From NCBI RefSeq assembly GCF_963665675.1, contig NZ_OY762426.1, forward strand, positions 1,426,001-1,490,000: 64,000 nucleotides of DNA. The letters run 5' to 3'. Shown piece by piece: positions 8,429-18,183 of this stretch (its first letter is position 1; each line of letters begins with the position of its first letter). The position numbers were made by a program, and so were the translations under genes. Source of the DNA: an uncultured Methanolobus sp. Lineage in GTDB: Archaea; Halobacteriota; Methanosarcinia; Methanosarcinales; Methanosarcinaceae. A model generated the notes under the pieces. The model searched no databases. It was not told where the DNA came from and worked only from the letters and a program-made list of their open reading frames with translations.

Positions 8429-9910
8429 ATGGATTTCTCTGAGATATCCCGCCAGAATCCCTGGTGGAAAAATGCATCTGAAATATTAAATGATGAAAAA
8501 ATAAAACAGTTAGATGCGGCAAAAGTTCCGTGGAATCCACGGTTAAAGTACTTCATCAAATTTGACAGGGATAAAATATACACTCTCCGTGGTCCCAGAC
8601 AGGTGGGAAAAACAACACTCTGCAAGACACTGATCAGGGACCTTATAGCAGATGGAAATGATCCGAGAGGAATTCTTTATTACAGCTGTGATCTGGTATC
8701 TAATGAAAAGGATTTATTTGATGTGCTCGATCAGTACATAAACTGGTCTTCTGCCTTTGATCCGGATAGGAAATACCTGTTCTTAGATGAAATATCCTCA
8801 GTAAAGAACTGGGAAAAAGGCCTAAAACACCTTGTTGATACAGGTTTTCTGAAAAACACTTCGATTGTGTTGACAGGGTCTCATTCTATAGACATAAAAA
8901 AAAGCATAGAGAGGCTTCCGGGAAGGAGAGGCGAGGGTGACGAAACCATTGATAAGATCTTGTTGCCAATGAAATTTGCTGAATTTGCAGAAAGTGTAAA
9001 CCCTTCAATAAAGGACTTATTTAAGGAACACAGGTTTTTGGAAAAATCCAGGAGACAGGATATAATTCATGGCCTGTTTGAGGGAAAAGTCGATCCTGTA
9101 ATCAATATTCTCAGACTTTATCAGGATGAGTTGAACACTCTGTTTGATCAGTATCTTATAACCGGCGGCATTCCAAGGCCGATTAATGAATTCTTCTCTG
9201 AGGGGAATATCAATAATAGTACCTATGAGATATATGTGCGATCACTGATGGGTGACCTTGCAAGATGGCAGATTCCCGAAATAGCTGTAAAACAGATTCT
9301 CCATGCTCTTTTCCGTAAACTTACGACAAATGTGAGCTGGCAGGGTCTGATTGATGATACGGATATCGGTTCTCATAACACAATATCAAAATATGTCCAG
9401 AGCCTGGAGAGTTCATTTGTACTTAATATCCTGTATGCGGTTGATATTCATAAAAAACTGCCACAATTCAGGAAAGAGAAAAAAATCTATCCACAGGACC
9501 CTTTTATCTTTCACTCCCTGCTGTCATGGACATCAGGGTCAGCTAACTATTTTGACTCAAGTGTTGAGTATCTTGTTAATCCGGAGAACAAAAGTAAACT
9601 GGTTGAGTCTGTAGTTCAAAATCATCTTGTACGGTTAATGTATAATATCTTTCCAAGCGATATTTTCTCTTCTGAAGAACATGTGTTTTACTGGAGAAGC
9701 AAAGGCGGGAAGAAAGAAGTGGATTACGTACTGAGATCAAAGGAAAATGAGCTGCTGCCAATTGAACTGAAATATCAGAATAAACTTCAGAGCAGTGATT
9801 ATAAAGGTCTTTATTCCTTTACAAAAGGCATAATGCTATCTAAAAATACATTTGAGGTAAATAGCAACTATGTCACTATCCCTGTGTCTATATTCTTGCT
9901 ACTGATATGA
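8429..9910 (+). CDS. AAA+ ATPase with DUF4143-type C-terminal domain
   Basis: ATG 8429 is preferred because the region upstream of it is operator and promoter; the longer frame starting at 8378 runs through the palindrome. The 493-residue protein has Walker A GPRQVGKTTL (residues 55-64) and Walker B KYLFLDEIS. The C-terminal DUF4143 region has a nuclease-like EVDYVLRSKENELLPIELKYQ (an acidic pair and E-L-K, as in PD-(D/E)xK folds). Members are widespread in archaea and often phase-variable or defence-linked, with no settled function. It is a single gene. Confidence 0.75.
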   Translation: MDFSEISRQNPWWKNASEILNDEKIKQLDAAKVPWNPRLKYFIKFDRDKIYTLRGPRQVGKTTLCKTLIRDLIADGNDPRGILYYSCDLVSNEKDLFDVLDQYINWSSAFDPDRKYLFLDEISSVKNWEKGLKHLVDTGFLKNTSIVLTGSHSIDIKKSIERLPGRRGEGDETIDKILLPMKFAEFAESVNPSIKDLFKEHRFLEKSRRQDIIHGLFEGKVDPVINILRLYQDELNTLFDQYLITGGIPRPINEFFSEGNINNSTYEIYVRSLMGDLARWQIPEIAVKQILHALFRKLTTNVSWQGLIDDTDIGSHNTISKYVQSLESSFVLNILYAVDIHKKLPQFRKEKKIYPQDPFIFHSLLSWTSGSANYFDSSVEYLVNPENKSKLVESVVQNHLVRLMYNIFPSDIFSSEEHVFYWRSKGGKKEVDYVLRSKENELLPIELKYQNKLQSSDYKGLYSFTKGIMLSKNTFEVNSNYVTIPVSIFLLLI

Positions 9911-9933
9911 TTTTCATTTTCCACTATTTTTTC

Positions 9934-10638
9934 TTATTTTCTCCCATGAGGACACACATAAACGCACAACCCACACACCGCTAGTTGTCCCTTGCTCTCC
10001 ATTTCCTTGAAATGATCCTCACATTTCTTAGCGTCATATCTCATTTCCCGGCTCTCACTTTCTATAAAATTCCTTCCGGTAAAGGCCTGGACAGGACATA
10101 TCTTCACACATTCGTTACAGCTTCTACACCTGCTTTCCATACTGCTTCCGGTAGTCTGGAGGGGTGCATCTGTCAGGATGGTGGCCCACCTGACCCTTGG
10201 TCCGTTGTCTGGAGTAATCAGAAGGCAGCTTTTTCCTATCCAGCCAAGTCCGGAAAGGTGAGCGGCCAGTTTATGAGAGAACTGGGCACAAATTCTTTCA
10301 TCATCTATCCTTTTTGATGAAGGAAGAGGAAGTGCTGCATAGCCATTATCCTGAATGTGGCTGCTCAGGATTGAAGTTGCCATATCGAGTCTTGAGTTGA
10401 TAACATCGTATGCATGATGTTTGTAATTCAATAACGCAGACTTCTCATTTCTGTGAGGTATTTTATCAACGATGGTGTCCATCAATCTTATTCCAATTGA
10501 GATGGCGTAAGGATATGCAGACAGCTCAGAGCCACCTTGGTCTACAATGAAATCAGTGGCTTCCGAAAGATCTGCCACACCAAAATACTGCACACCGTTT
10601 TTCAATGCAATTTTGCTCAGTTCATCCTGAAGACTCAT
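9934..10638 (-). CDS. 4Fe-4S protein related to epoxyqueuosine reductase (QueG-like)
   Basis: The 234-residue protein has an N-terminal region like the QueG cobamide-dependent reductase family ([11 protein letters not shown], and [29 protein letters not shown]). Two C-terminal Cys clusters, [12 protein letters not shown] and [11 protein letters not shown], fit 4Fe-4S centres. It is shorter than true QueG (about 350 residues), and archaea do not make queuosine by that route, so the substrate is probably different. The downstream partner in the minus direction is intergenic; the VOC gene lies 24 bases upstream, and the two probably form an operon. Confidence 0.7.
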   Translation of the reverse strand: MSLQDELSKIALKNGVQYFGVADLSEATDFIVDQGGSELSAYPYAISIGIRLMDTIVDKIPHRNEKSALLNYKHHAYDVINSRLDMATSILSSHIQDNGYAALPLPSSKRIDDERICAQFSHKLAAHLSGLGWIGKSCLLITPDNGPRVRWATILTDAPLQTTGSSMESRCRSCNECVKICPVQAFTGRNFIESESREMRYDAKKCEDHFKEMESKGQLAVCGLCVYVCPHGRK

Positions 10639-10662
10639 AATGACACCTCTGAATTGATTCTG

Positions 10663-11151
10663 TTACTCCGTCTGGTTTTTTGTTTCCTTATCGCAGCTTA
10701 CAGCTTCAACGAAGCCCACCGGATGCTGGATGAGTTTTGCAGTTTCTTCTATGGATTTCCCTTCATCTAAAAATCGTCTTGCGATGGCCGCCATTGATTC
10801 TCCTATCTCTATGATATGCTTGTCCGGGTCATATATTCTTACAACGCGTTGCTGCCAGTCGTGTTTCTTAGGCGGGTGAACATACTCGATATCATCGAAT
10901 GTTCTCAGGTGTTCGATGAAGAAGTCAAAGTCATCTTCCTCAAAATAGAGCTCGAAGTTATGTGTTTTCTTCATGACCGAATTCCTGTCAACTGATACGA
11001 TATCGGCAAAATTGAGCTGGATTGCAAAGCCGCCGTCAAAGGTGACATTCCATCCAAGGTCCAGAACAATCTTCTGGCTCAGCACTTTTTCGTAGAATTC
11101 TTTTGACGCTTCAAGGTCACTGACTGCAATTAAAGGACATGTAAATTTCAA
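10663..11151 (-). CDS. glyoxalase/VOC superfamily protein
   Basis: The 162-residue protein begins with the characteristic VOC strand and helix (CPLIAVSDLEASKEFYEKVL) and includes GGFAIQL, NFELYFEEDD and a second-half strand VVRIYDPDKHIIEIGE, whose last Glu is a usual metal ligand. The C-terminal 35 residues are a helical extension with a helix-turn-helix look (MAAIARRFLDEGKSIEETAK). The reaction is unknown. It is upstream of and probably cotranscribed with the QueG-like gene. Confidence 0.7.
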   Translation of the reverse strand: MKFTCPLIAVSDLEASKEFYEKVLSQKIVLDLGWNVTFDGGFAIQLNFADIVSVDRNSVMKKTHNFELYFEEDDFDFFIEHLRTFDDIEYVHPPKKHDWQQRVVRIYDPDKHIIEIGESMAAIARRFLDEGKSIEETAKLIQHPVGFVEAVSCDKETKNQTE

Positions 11152-11227
11152 CTTGATCCCCGAGTATAAAATAAGACTGCATCAATTAATCACTTATCCC
11201 TTATAAATTGGTAATGAAGTTCAACGC

Positions 11228-12889
11228 TCACTTTTTCCGGTCATTATTCTTTTCCTTCACAAACTCCAGAGCTTCCTGTGTGCTATCAAATACATGCACA
11301 TGTTGCTTTCCCATAAGCTCAGAAAGTTGCTCATCATTTTCCATAATTCTCATGACCTCAGGCTGGATAGAGGTAATATATACTTTCTGGCGCTGTTTTT
11401 TGCTTGAACGGATGAAGCTTTTCAGACGCTCCATACCTGTTGCATCAATGAAAGGAACATAACGCATACGCAGGATAATGTGAGGTTTGCTGATGTTCAT
11501 GTGCTCGTTTATTTTGCTCTCGAATACGTTCATGGCTCCGAAAAAGAACGGTCCGTTTATGGTGTAGACCAGAACGTTATTTTTTAGATAAGGATCAGCG
11601 AAGATGGTTGCGTTTATTCCACTTGTTTTGTCGTAGTTCTCCATTGTCTGAATGTCGATCACATTTGTGAGTCTAACAAAGAGCAGCACGATTGAGAGAA
11701 ACATTCCAATCTGGACAGCAAATACAAGATTTGTGAGTACTGTCAGTACGAAAGTGACAAGGAGAACAGCGCTGTCCATCTTGCTGATATTCATAGTGGT
11801 TTTGAACTCATCTACATTTATCATCCTCATTGCTACCACGATGAGAACGCCTGCAAGGTATGCTTTAGGAATGAAAGCTGCAATGGGTCCGAGGTAGAGC
11901 AGAATTGTGAGAAGAATCAGAGCCTGAAAGATACCTGCCATCCGGGTTCTTGCACCTTCACGGATGTTGATGGCAGTTCTTGCAATTGCTGCGGTCCCTG
12001 GTATTCCTGAGAAGAAGGGCAGTGTCATGTTTGCAATTCCCTGACCCAGCAGTTCTTTGTTGCTGTCATGTTTGCTGTTTGTCATTCCATCACAGACAAC
12101 TGCACAGAGCAGAGACTGGATAGTTCCAAGCAGTGCTATTGTAAAGGCTGCCGGGAGGACATCAATGAGAAGTTCAAGATTGAAGTTCAGCATTTGGATT
12201 TGTGGAAGTCCTGAAGGTATGTTGCCTACAAGTGGAATATCGGTATTAAGCTGGAGTACGATAAGGATTGAAAGTACCAGTGCGATAATAGATGGTGGCA
12301 CACTTCGGATAATTTTTATTTTTGAAAAAAGTACGGGGAGATATAGAAGCAGCAGGACTGTGGCGATGCAGATTATTGTTGCTGTGTTGCTTATGTTATC
12401 TATGTTTGATATAACGGCATAGATTGTTTCCCATGCCTGTTCCTTTGACTCAATAACAAGTCCGAATGCGTTTGGTATCTGTCCTATGAGCAGCATTGCA
12501 CCGATACCGCTTGTAAATCCTGAGATTACTGGCAGGGGGATGTACTTGACGAATTTTCCAAGTTTCAGGATTCCAAAAGATACCTGAAATACACCTGCAA
12601 TAAAACCTGCAAGGAGTATTCCTTCAAGCCCGAAACTATGGAGCGTAGAAAGTGTGATTACCGTCATTGCTCCGCTTGGGCCGCTTATGGAGTATTTTGA
12701 TCCGCCGGTTGCGGATACAAGCATACCTGCAATGATGGCTGTGTATAATCCCATCTGGGGTTCTACGCCTGAAGCAATGGCAAAAGCGATGGCCAGCGGC
12801 AATCCTACAATTGCTGTGATTATTCCAGCTTTAAGATCACTTGTTAATGACCCATTAAGGTATTCTAAGACTCTGTTCTGTATTTCCAT
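11228..12889 (-). CDS. SulP-family anion transporter with STAS domain (copy 1)
   Basis: The 553-residue protein has the SulP N-terminal signature (DLKAGIITAIVGLPLAIAFA and YSISGPSGAMTVI), about 10-14 membrane spans, and a C-terminal cytoplasmic STAS domain (from about residue 435) with the FIDATGMERLKSF motif. SulP proteins carry sulfate, bicarbonate or related anions; the substrate is not decided by sequence. It is a close paralogue of the gene at 14594 (same length, very similar throughout). The IS66 element ends 27 bases upstream of its start and has probably removed the native promoter. Confidence 0.85.
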   Translation of the reverse strand: MEIQNRVLEYLNGSLTSDLKAGIITAIVGLPLAIAFAIASGVEPQMGLYTAIIAGMLVSATGGSKYSISGPSGAMTVITLSTLHSFGLEGILLAGFIAGVFQVSFGILKLGKFVKYIPLPVISGFTSGIGAMLLIGQIPNAFGLVIESKEQAWETIYAVISNIDNISNTATIICIATVLLLLYLPVLFSKIKIIRSVPPSIIALVLSILIVLQLNTDIPLVGNIPSGLPQIQMLNFNLELLIDVLPAAFTIALLGTIQSLLCAVVCDGMTNSKHDSNKELLGQGIANMTLPFFSGIPGTAAIARTAINIREGARTRMAGIFQALILLTILLYLGPIAAFIPKAYLAGVLIVVAMRMINVDEFKTTMNISKMDSAVLLVTFVLTVLTNLVFAVQIGMFLSIVLLFVRLTNVIDIQTMENYDKTSGINATIFADPYLKNNVLVYTINGPFFFGAMNVFESKINEHMNISKPHIILRMRYVPFIDATGMERLKSFIRSSKKQRQKVYITSIQPEVMRIMENDEQLSELMGKQHVHVFDSTQEALEFVKEKNNDRKK

Positions 12890-12916
12890 GTGAAAGCCAG
12901 CTAATTTAAATCAGAG

Positions 12917-14517
12917 GTAACTATTCAGCCTATCTCATTTCCACCAAGCTGCTTTCTCTATTTACGCTCAATTCTGCAATAAATAAACAAGTGGATTCCC
13001 ATTGAATATTTCACTAATCGAGTCTATAACCGATAGAGATTTCTTGTTCACAGTAGAAACGTATCCTCTAATGCGGCAGAAATTTCTAGCCCCTTGTTCA
13101 CTACGGAAAGTACCTGATATCTTCTGCTGTACCTTCGTCATTCTGATATCTCTTTCCGCCTGATTGTTATCAAACGAAACGTCCGGGTCGTACATAAACC
13201 GCAAGATATCCTCCTTAAACCTCATGAACCGATCCAGCAGGTTCTTTGCTGCAGTTTGCTTCTTACGTCCTCGTTTTTTAGACTGCACATCTGATTCCGG
13301 ATCAGGAGGAATTTCGTTCATTCCATAACAGGTAATGTGATCATAATCCTCACTGAACTTTTGAATTAGTTCAGTATCTAAAAGACCATTATCTACCTGG
13401 TGTTTGATGCACACCAACAGATCACCCATTAGCTTTGGCCACTCTTGATCACTGTATTCAGCAACTCCGGTTAACTCTCTTAACAGATGTGCATTACATA
13501 ATGAATGCTGGCAATCATATTTGTAGTACGGTTTCCAGAAATCATGTGTTGCAACACCAGTATAACCTGGCAGGATACCCATGGCGTCCATTGCTTGCGA
13601 CCCTCTTTTTTTATGTACAAAATAATATGTGAGGTTCTTAGTACCTGCTACATGAAGCCAATTACGGGATGCGTTTATTCTTAAACCTGTTTCATCAAGG
13701 TTGATAGCATGAGATTGCTTCAGGAGATATCTCACTCCGCTTTCAAATGCTTCAAGTTTATCATAGCAATTGCGTTCGATGTTCACTATTGTAGCAGGAC
13801 TGATCCTGCATCCTAAAATATCAGAGAACAATTTGACAACACGCTGATAGGGAAGTAGCTGGTTAGTGTGCAAATAAACTGCAAAGGACCTAACTCGATG
13901 ACCATATTGAGTTGGCTGAGTTACACCATCCGGAAAAACTGCTTTGTTCATATGAGAACATTCAGGACATTTTTTTATCTCACAGCGATGTTCAATGCAC
14001 TTGATGGTTATTAGAGGAATGTCAAAGACCTGTCTTCTTTCATAATCAGGGGACACAGAAACTAACGATCCCCCACACTTGATGCATTTGTCTATATGAT
14101 GAACAACAAGTTCATCCGGTTCATCATTCATTCTCAGTGTAGTACCCGGATGACCATTTTGTCCACCAGCAGATCGATCACTCTTTTTTCTCTGAGCTTT
14201 TACCTTCGGTTTTTTCCGTGCATAAGAATCAGTAGAAGGTGGTTTGCTACTATTGCAACTATTCTTATCAAGCATTTCTTCCAGATGCTTGACACGTTCT
14301 TCAAGCTGTGCAATTTGGAGAGCTTGTTGTTCGATGATTCCAAGTAATCGAGTTACAAGTTCTATTACTGCTTCTGGACCAGCTTCATAAACCGCAAGTA
14401 TTTCTTCTCGTTCCATTCGAATCCCCTCAGATCAACAGAACTTTTATTATCAAAGTTAGAATGAAGTCATAGTATATTGATTTTTGCTTTATTGGAGAAG
14501 GAGGGCTGAATAGTTAC
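12917..14517 (-). mobile_element. IS66-family element, 1601 bp, with 8-bp target duplication
   Basis: The ends are GTAACTATTCAGCC (12917-12930) and its inverse at 14504-14517. A perfect 8-bp direct repeat AATCAGAG flanks them at 12909-12916 and 14518-14525, the size known for IS66. It carries only the large transposase; the accessory TnpA/TnpB genes of classic IS66 are absent, as in the tnpC-only subgroup. Confidence 0.92.
12968..14416 (-). CDS. IS66-family transposase
   Basis: The 482-residue protein has the IS66 architecture: N-terminal leucine-zipper-like coil (residues 20-55, LLGIIEQQALQIAQLEERVK), a basic Ser/Pro-rich linker (NSSKPPST), a zinc-finger region (CIKCGGS and CPECSH), and the DDE catalytic domain with INLDETGLRI, ATHDFWKPYYKYDCQHSLCNAHLLREL and the C-terminal SFDNNQAERDIRMTKVQQKISG, which carries the last catalytic Glu. 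It is intact and likely functional. Confidence 0.92.
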   Translation of the reverse strand: MEREEILAVYEAGPEAVIELVTRLLGIIEQQALQIAQLEERVKHLEEMLDKNSCNSSKPPSTDSYARKKPKVKAQRKKSDRSAGGQNGHPGTTLRMNDEPDELVVHHIDKCIKCGGSLVSVSPDYERRQVFDIPLITIKCIEHRCEIKKCPECSHMNKAVFPDGVTQPTQYGHRVRSFAVYLHTNQLLPYQRVVKLFSDILGCRISPATIVNIERNCYDKLEAFESGVRYLLKQSHAINLDETGLRINASRNWLHVAGTKNLTYYFVHKKRGSQAMDAMGILPGYTGVATHDFWKPYYKYDCQHSLCNAHLLRELTGVAEYSDQEWPKLMGDLLVCIKHQVDNGLLDTELIQKFSEDYDHITCYGMNEIPPDPESDVQSKKRGRKKQTAAKNLLDRFMRFKEDILRFMYDPDVSFDNNQAERDIRMTKVQQKISGTFRSEQGARNFCRIRGYVSTVNKKSLSVIDSISEIFNGNPLVYLLQN

Positions 14518-14593
14518 AATCAGAGATTCTTACTGGGAATAAAAGTGAGTTATCACATATATAATTCAACAATAAATCAAAATCAATTTAATC

Positions 14594-16249
14594 TCATTTT
14601 TTGCCGTATTTCTTTTTCAAAAAGGACAGGGCTTCCTGACTACTGTCACAAATATGCACATGCTGCTTTTGCATTAGTTCGGTAAGTTCCAGATCGCTTT
14701 CCATTCTTCTCATGACTTCAGGCTGTACTGAGGTGAGGTAGACCCTCTGGTGCTGTTTTCTGCTTGCCTTGATGAAAGATTTAAGGCGCTCGATTCCTGT
14801 TGTATCGATGAACGGGACATAACGCATACGCAGGATTATGTGAGGTTTGCTGATTGTCATGTGCTCGTTGATCTTGCTCTCAAAGACGTTCATGGCTCCG
14901 AAGAAGAATGGTCCGTTTATGGTGTAAACTGAGACGTTCTTCTCAAGGTATGGGTCAGCAAAGATGGTTGCGTTGATACCTTTTGTTTTGTCGTAGTTCT
15001 CCATGCTCTGAACGTCAATGACATTTGTGAGTCTTATAAAGAGCAGTATGATTGAAAGGAACATACCCATCTGGACTGCGAATACGAGGTCAGTGAGTAC
15101 AGTAAGCAGGAAAGTTACAAGAAGAACCGCGGTGTCCATTTTGCTTATACTCATGGTGGTTTTGAACTCGTTTATGTTGATCATTCTCAGGGAAACGAGG
15201 ATGAGAACTCCTGCAAGGTAGGCTTTTGGGATGAAGGCAGCAATAGGGCCGAGGAAGACCAGAATCATTAGCAGTATCAGGGCGTGGATTATTCCTGACA
15301 TCCGGGTCTTTGCGCCTTCCCTGATGTTGACAGCACTTCTTGCGATGGCGGCTGTACATGGAATTCCTGAGAAGAATGGCAGTGCCATGTTGGCGATTCC
15401 CTGACCTATGAGTTCTTTGTTACTGTCATGTCTGCTGTTGGTCATACCGTCACAGACTACTGCACAGAGCAGGGCTTCGATGGCTCCGAGAAGTGCTATG
15501 GTGAGAGCTGCCGGCAGGACATTCATGAGCAGTTCAAGGTTGAAGTTAATCATCCGGATCTGTGGGAGTCCGGCAGGGATGCTGCCTACAAGTGGTATCT
15601 CAAGTCCGAAGTGGTATACTATGATAACTGAGAGAATGAGTGCGATTATTGAAGGTGGGAGGCTGTTGATGTATTTTATTCTGGCCATCAGTCCCGGTAG
15701 GAACAAGAGAAGCAGAATTGTGGCTACACATATTGTTACTGCTGTGCTGCTGATGAGATTTGCGCTGGAGATTATGGCGTATAGTGTTTCCCATACGTGT
15801 TCTTTTGATGGGATTACAAGTCCAAGTGCGTTAGGTATCTGACCGATAAGAATGATTGCACCGATACCGCTCGTGAATCCTGATATGACGGGTAGAGGGA
15901 TGTATTTGACAACTTTACCAAGTTTCAGGACCCCGAACAGTATCTGAAACGCACCGGCAAGGAAACCTGCAAGGAGGAGCCCTTCAAGCTCGAAGCTGTG
16001 CAGTGTTGAAAGTATGATTACGGTCATCGCTCCGGTTGGCCCGGAGATGGAGTAGCGTGAGCCTCCGCTTGCCGATACCAGCATGCCTGCGATGACAGCC
16101 GTGTATAACCCCATCTGGGGCTCTACACCTGAAGCAATAGCAAAAGCAATAGCAAGTGGCAATGCCACAACAGCCGTGATAAATCCGGCCTTTAAATCAC
16201 TCGTAAACGATTCTTTTAGGTAATTTGAGACTCTATTTTGGATATCCAT
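14594..16249 (-). CDS. SulP-family anion transporter with STAS domain (copy 2)
   Basis: The 551-residue protein is a close paralogue of the 11228-12889 gene. It has the same SulP core (YSISGPTGAMTVI) and STAS motif (FIDTTGIERLKSF). Conservation extends to the bases just upstream of the starts (a TGAAAGCCAGCT stretch), so the pair arose by tandem duplication. The IS66 element lies between the two genes. Copy 2 retains the long AT-rich upstream region and so probably the ancestral promoter. Confidence 0.85.
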   Translation of the reverse strand: MDIQNRVSNYLKESFTSDLKAGFITAVVALPLAIAFAIASGVEPQMGLYTAVIAGMLVSASGGSRYSISGPTGAMTVIILSTLHSFELEGLLLAGFLAGAFQILFGVLKLGKVVKYIPLPVISGFTSGIGAIILIGQIPNALGLVIPSKEHVWETLYAIISSANLISSTAVTICVATILLLLFLPGLMARIKYINSLPPSIIALILSVIIVYHFGLEIPLVGSIPAGLPQIRMINFNLELLMNVLPAALTIALLGAIEALLCAVVCDGMTNSRHDSNKELIGQGIANMALPFFSGIPCTAAIARSAVNIREGAKTRMSGIIHALILLMILVFLGPIAAFIPKAYLAGVLILVSLRMININEFKTTMSISKMDTAVLLVTFLLTVLTDLVFAVQMGMFLSIILLFIRLTNVIDVQSMENYDKTKGINATIFADPYLEKNVSVYTINGPFFFGAMNVFESKINEHMTISKPHIILRMRYVPFIDTTGIERLKSFIKASRKQHQRVYLTSVQPEVMRRMESDLELTELMQKQHVHICDSSQEALSFLKKKYGKK

Positions 16250-16777
16250 TTGAAAGCCAGCTGACCCGCGTCAAAAATGTTCTGATGATGGCTAAAAGCG
16301 TTATTAAATATATAAAACCGATTGATAATGAAAATAAGTTACAAATGTTATTGGAATTTATGGTAATAAGTCTCAAAATAAGTATTTTCTGCATAAATGA
16401 GGATTTTTACAGAGCTAAAAAGGTATTGTTAATTATTCTCCATTGAAATAATTTTTCAAAACCGTGATAAATCATCAAAACAGCATATTATTTTATCTAT
16501 AGATAAATATCTTTTTTCTGGAAACAGTTCAAATATTAGTTCTATCAAAAATGTTAAATGCCTTAAGATTCAATGAAAAACATTAGAAAATTGCATCCTA
16601 TGTTAGGCAAATCTAAGAATTTAGCAACCATTTATTTATATATTTAAATGAAAGATATTTAAATAATAAAACATAAATAGTAACATATATTTAGGAAAGG
16701 AGACTTTACTCATATCATACTCAATAATTCAGGTACTATTAATCTCAAAAACAGGTAAAGGAGGGTAGCACGTAAGC
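16250..16777. other. AT-rich divergent intergenic region
   Basis: Strongly A+T-rich with many TATA-like stretches (for example around 16630-16690). It separates the SulP gene (minus) from the small gene at 16778 (plus). The only reading frame of any length (16225-16446) has no ribosome site and overlaps the SulP start, so no gene is called. Confidence 0.4.
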
Positions 16778-17092
16778 ATGAGTTCAGACAATTTATTTTC
16801 AAAGGAAGAAGAAATAGCTCTTAATTTATTTAGGCTAGTTGAAGAAAATAAAGGCAAAAAGATTTTTGTAAGCTATAGCAAATTAGCTGGAGAAATGAGA
16901 AATATAAACGAAGATGATTTTAGTGAAGCAGTGGATAAACTGTTTGATTTGGGAGTTTTGAAAGCAAAATGGGAATTGGATAATAATGATAAGTGGGTTA
17001 GATCACTTTCAGTTGCTGGAGAATATACTGAAATGTTGAAAAAGATGTATGAACATTCTAGCAATCATCAGTATGTTACATGTTCTCATTAA
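16778..17092 (+). CDS. small wHTH-like protein of unknown function
   Basis: The 104-residue, charged, helical protein has an AAAGGAGGG ribosome site about 13 bases before ATG. The segment VSYSKLAGEMRNINEDDFSEAVDKLFDLGVLKAKWELDNNDKWVRSLSVAGEY resembles a winged helix followed by a beta hairpin, but no family is recognised. Its stop overlaps by 4 bases the end of the convergent PRTase-like gene. Codon use is A+T-rich, like the rest of this accessory island. Confidence 0.55.
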   Translation: MSSDNLFSKEEEIALNLFRLVEENKGKKIFVSYSKLAGEMRNINEDDFSEAVDKLFDLGVLKAKWELDNNDKWVRSLSVAGEYTEMLKKMYEHSSNHQYVTCSH

Positions 17093-18099
17093 TATTCATA
17101 TTCTCTATCAATAATTTCTCCTTTGAATATCCACATTTCTTTTTCAATATTTTCTTCATTCATTTTTTTTAATATAGTTTTTCTTAGGTTTTTTGTTGTA
17201 TTATATATTAAACAGGCTAAACAATCTTCGCCATTATTTTTTAGTTCTTTAATTTTGGTTACACGGCAGGATTTGCAGGGTTTAGTCGGTTTTTGAAAGT
17301 AATTTGGAAATGCTATATATTCTATATAAACAGTTGTTTGCAGGTTTACTTTGTGAACAAAAAATCGTACTCTAAGTTGATCATACTCAAAAAATGCATC
17401 TATCGATTTTTTATCAGCTTCTTCAATTAAATTCTTAGCATTACACTTTAATTTCATTTCCATTTTACTTCTATCATCAAAAGATTTGTATATTCTAATT
17501 GATGATTCTTTATCGGAAAATAAATTAATCAGTGTCTCATCATCAAGATAACCTTTGAAAGTGATTTTATCTATTATTAAATCTTTAGTTTGTGGCAAAC
17601 ATATGTAGTCCAGATATGGAGAAATGTATTTCTTATAGAGCAATAAAAAATGTTCTTCGTTATTTCCAAACATATATGGATTCATAAAATTAATCTTGGA
17701 TTTGTGGAACTTTCTTTTTAGATTACTAAATACATTCTTATCTGCTAAGACAACTGCTATGTCAAGAGAATGAGGATTATGCTCAGATATAATGTTAATA
17801 TTTTTTAATATTGTTTTTCCTTTATGAATTGAATCATCAAAAAGAAGAATTTTTTTATTTTTAAATAATGTTTCATTATTCAAAAATGAATTATAATTAG
17901 CAACGCATTTAACATTTAATAATTCTCCTCTGGTGATATCATCATAAAGTAAAATGCCCTTGCGATCAATTTTCACAATGATATCCCACTTATCATTTGA
18001 AAAAATATTTCTATATTTAGCTACTATTTTCTTCCGGAAGTATAGTATATCTTCGTGAGATAAACTATTATCGATTAGTTTAATTGAATTAGAAGTCAC
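17089..18099 (-). CDS. phosphoribosyltransferase-fold protein with C-terminal Cys pairs
   Basis: The 336-residue protein contains a canonical PRPP-binding loop, ILLFDDSIHKGKTI (residues 84-97: hydrophobic run, DDS, then G-K-T), so it has a type I PRTase fold. A C-terminal zinc-ribbon-like region has CKSC and CLAC about 17 residues apart. PRTase domains of this kind occur in bacterial and archaeal conflict systems (PRTase-CE), which fits its company: an A+T-rich island beside a membrane protein and many mobile elements. The start is uncertain: GTG 18097-18099 directly abuts a GGGGGAGGT ribosome site, leaving no spacer, and no Met follows for over 100 residues. Function is not established. Confidence 0.6.
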   Translation of the reverse strand: MTSNSIKLIDNSLSHEDILYFRKKIVAKYRNIFSNDKWDIIVKIDRKGILLYDDITRGELLNVKCVANYNSFLNNETLFKNKKILLFDDSIHKGKTILKNINIISEHNPHSLDIAVVLADKNVFSNLKRKFHKSKINFMNPYMFGNNEEHFLLLYKKYISPYLDYICLPQTKDLIIDKITFKGYLDDETLINLFSDKESSIRIYKSFDDRSKMEMKLKCNAKNLIEEADKKSIDAFFEYDQLRVRFFVHKVNLQTTVYIEYIAFPNYFQKPTKPCKSCRVTKIKELKNNGEDCLACLIYNTTKNLRKTILKKMNEENIEKEMWIFKGEIIDREYEY

Positions 18100-18183
18100 A
18101 CCTCCCCCCTTTAAGTTACATAAATATTTATAAGTTTCTTATTATTTTGTGTTTTGTTCTATTGATGGGTTAGGATTAGTTTA

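Noticed and set aside
16225..16446. 73-residue plus-strand ORF
   Set aside because: No ribosome site, overlaps the sulP start, no similarity.
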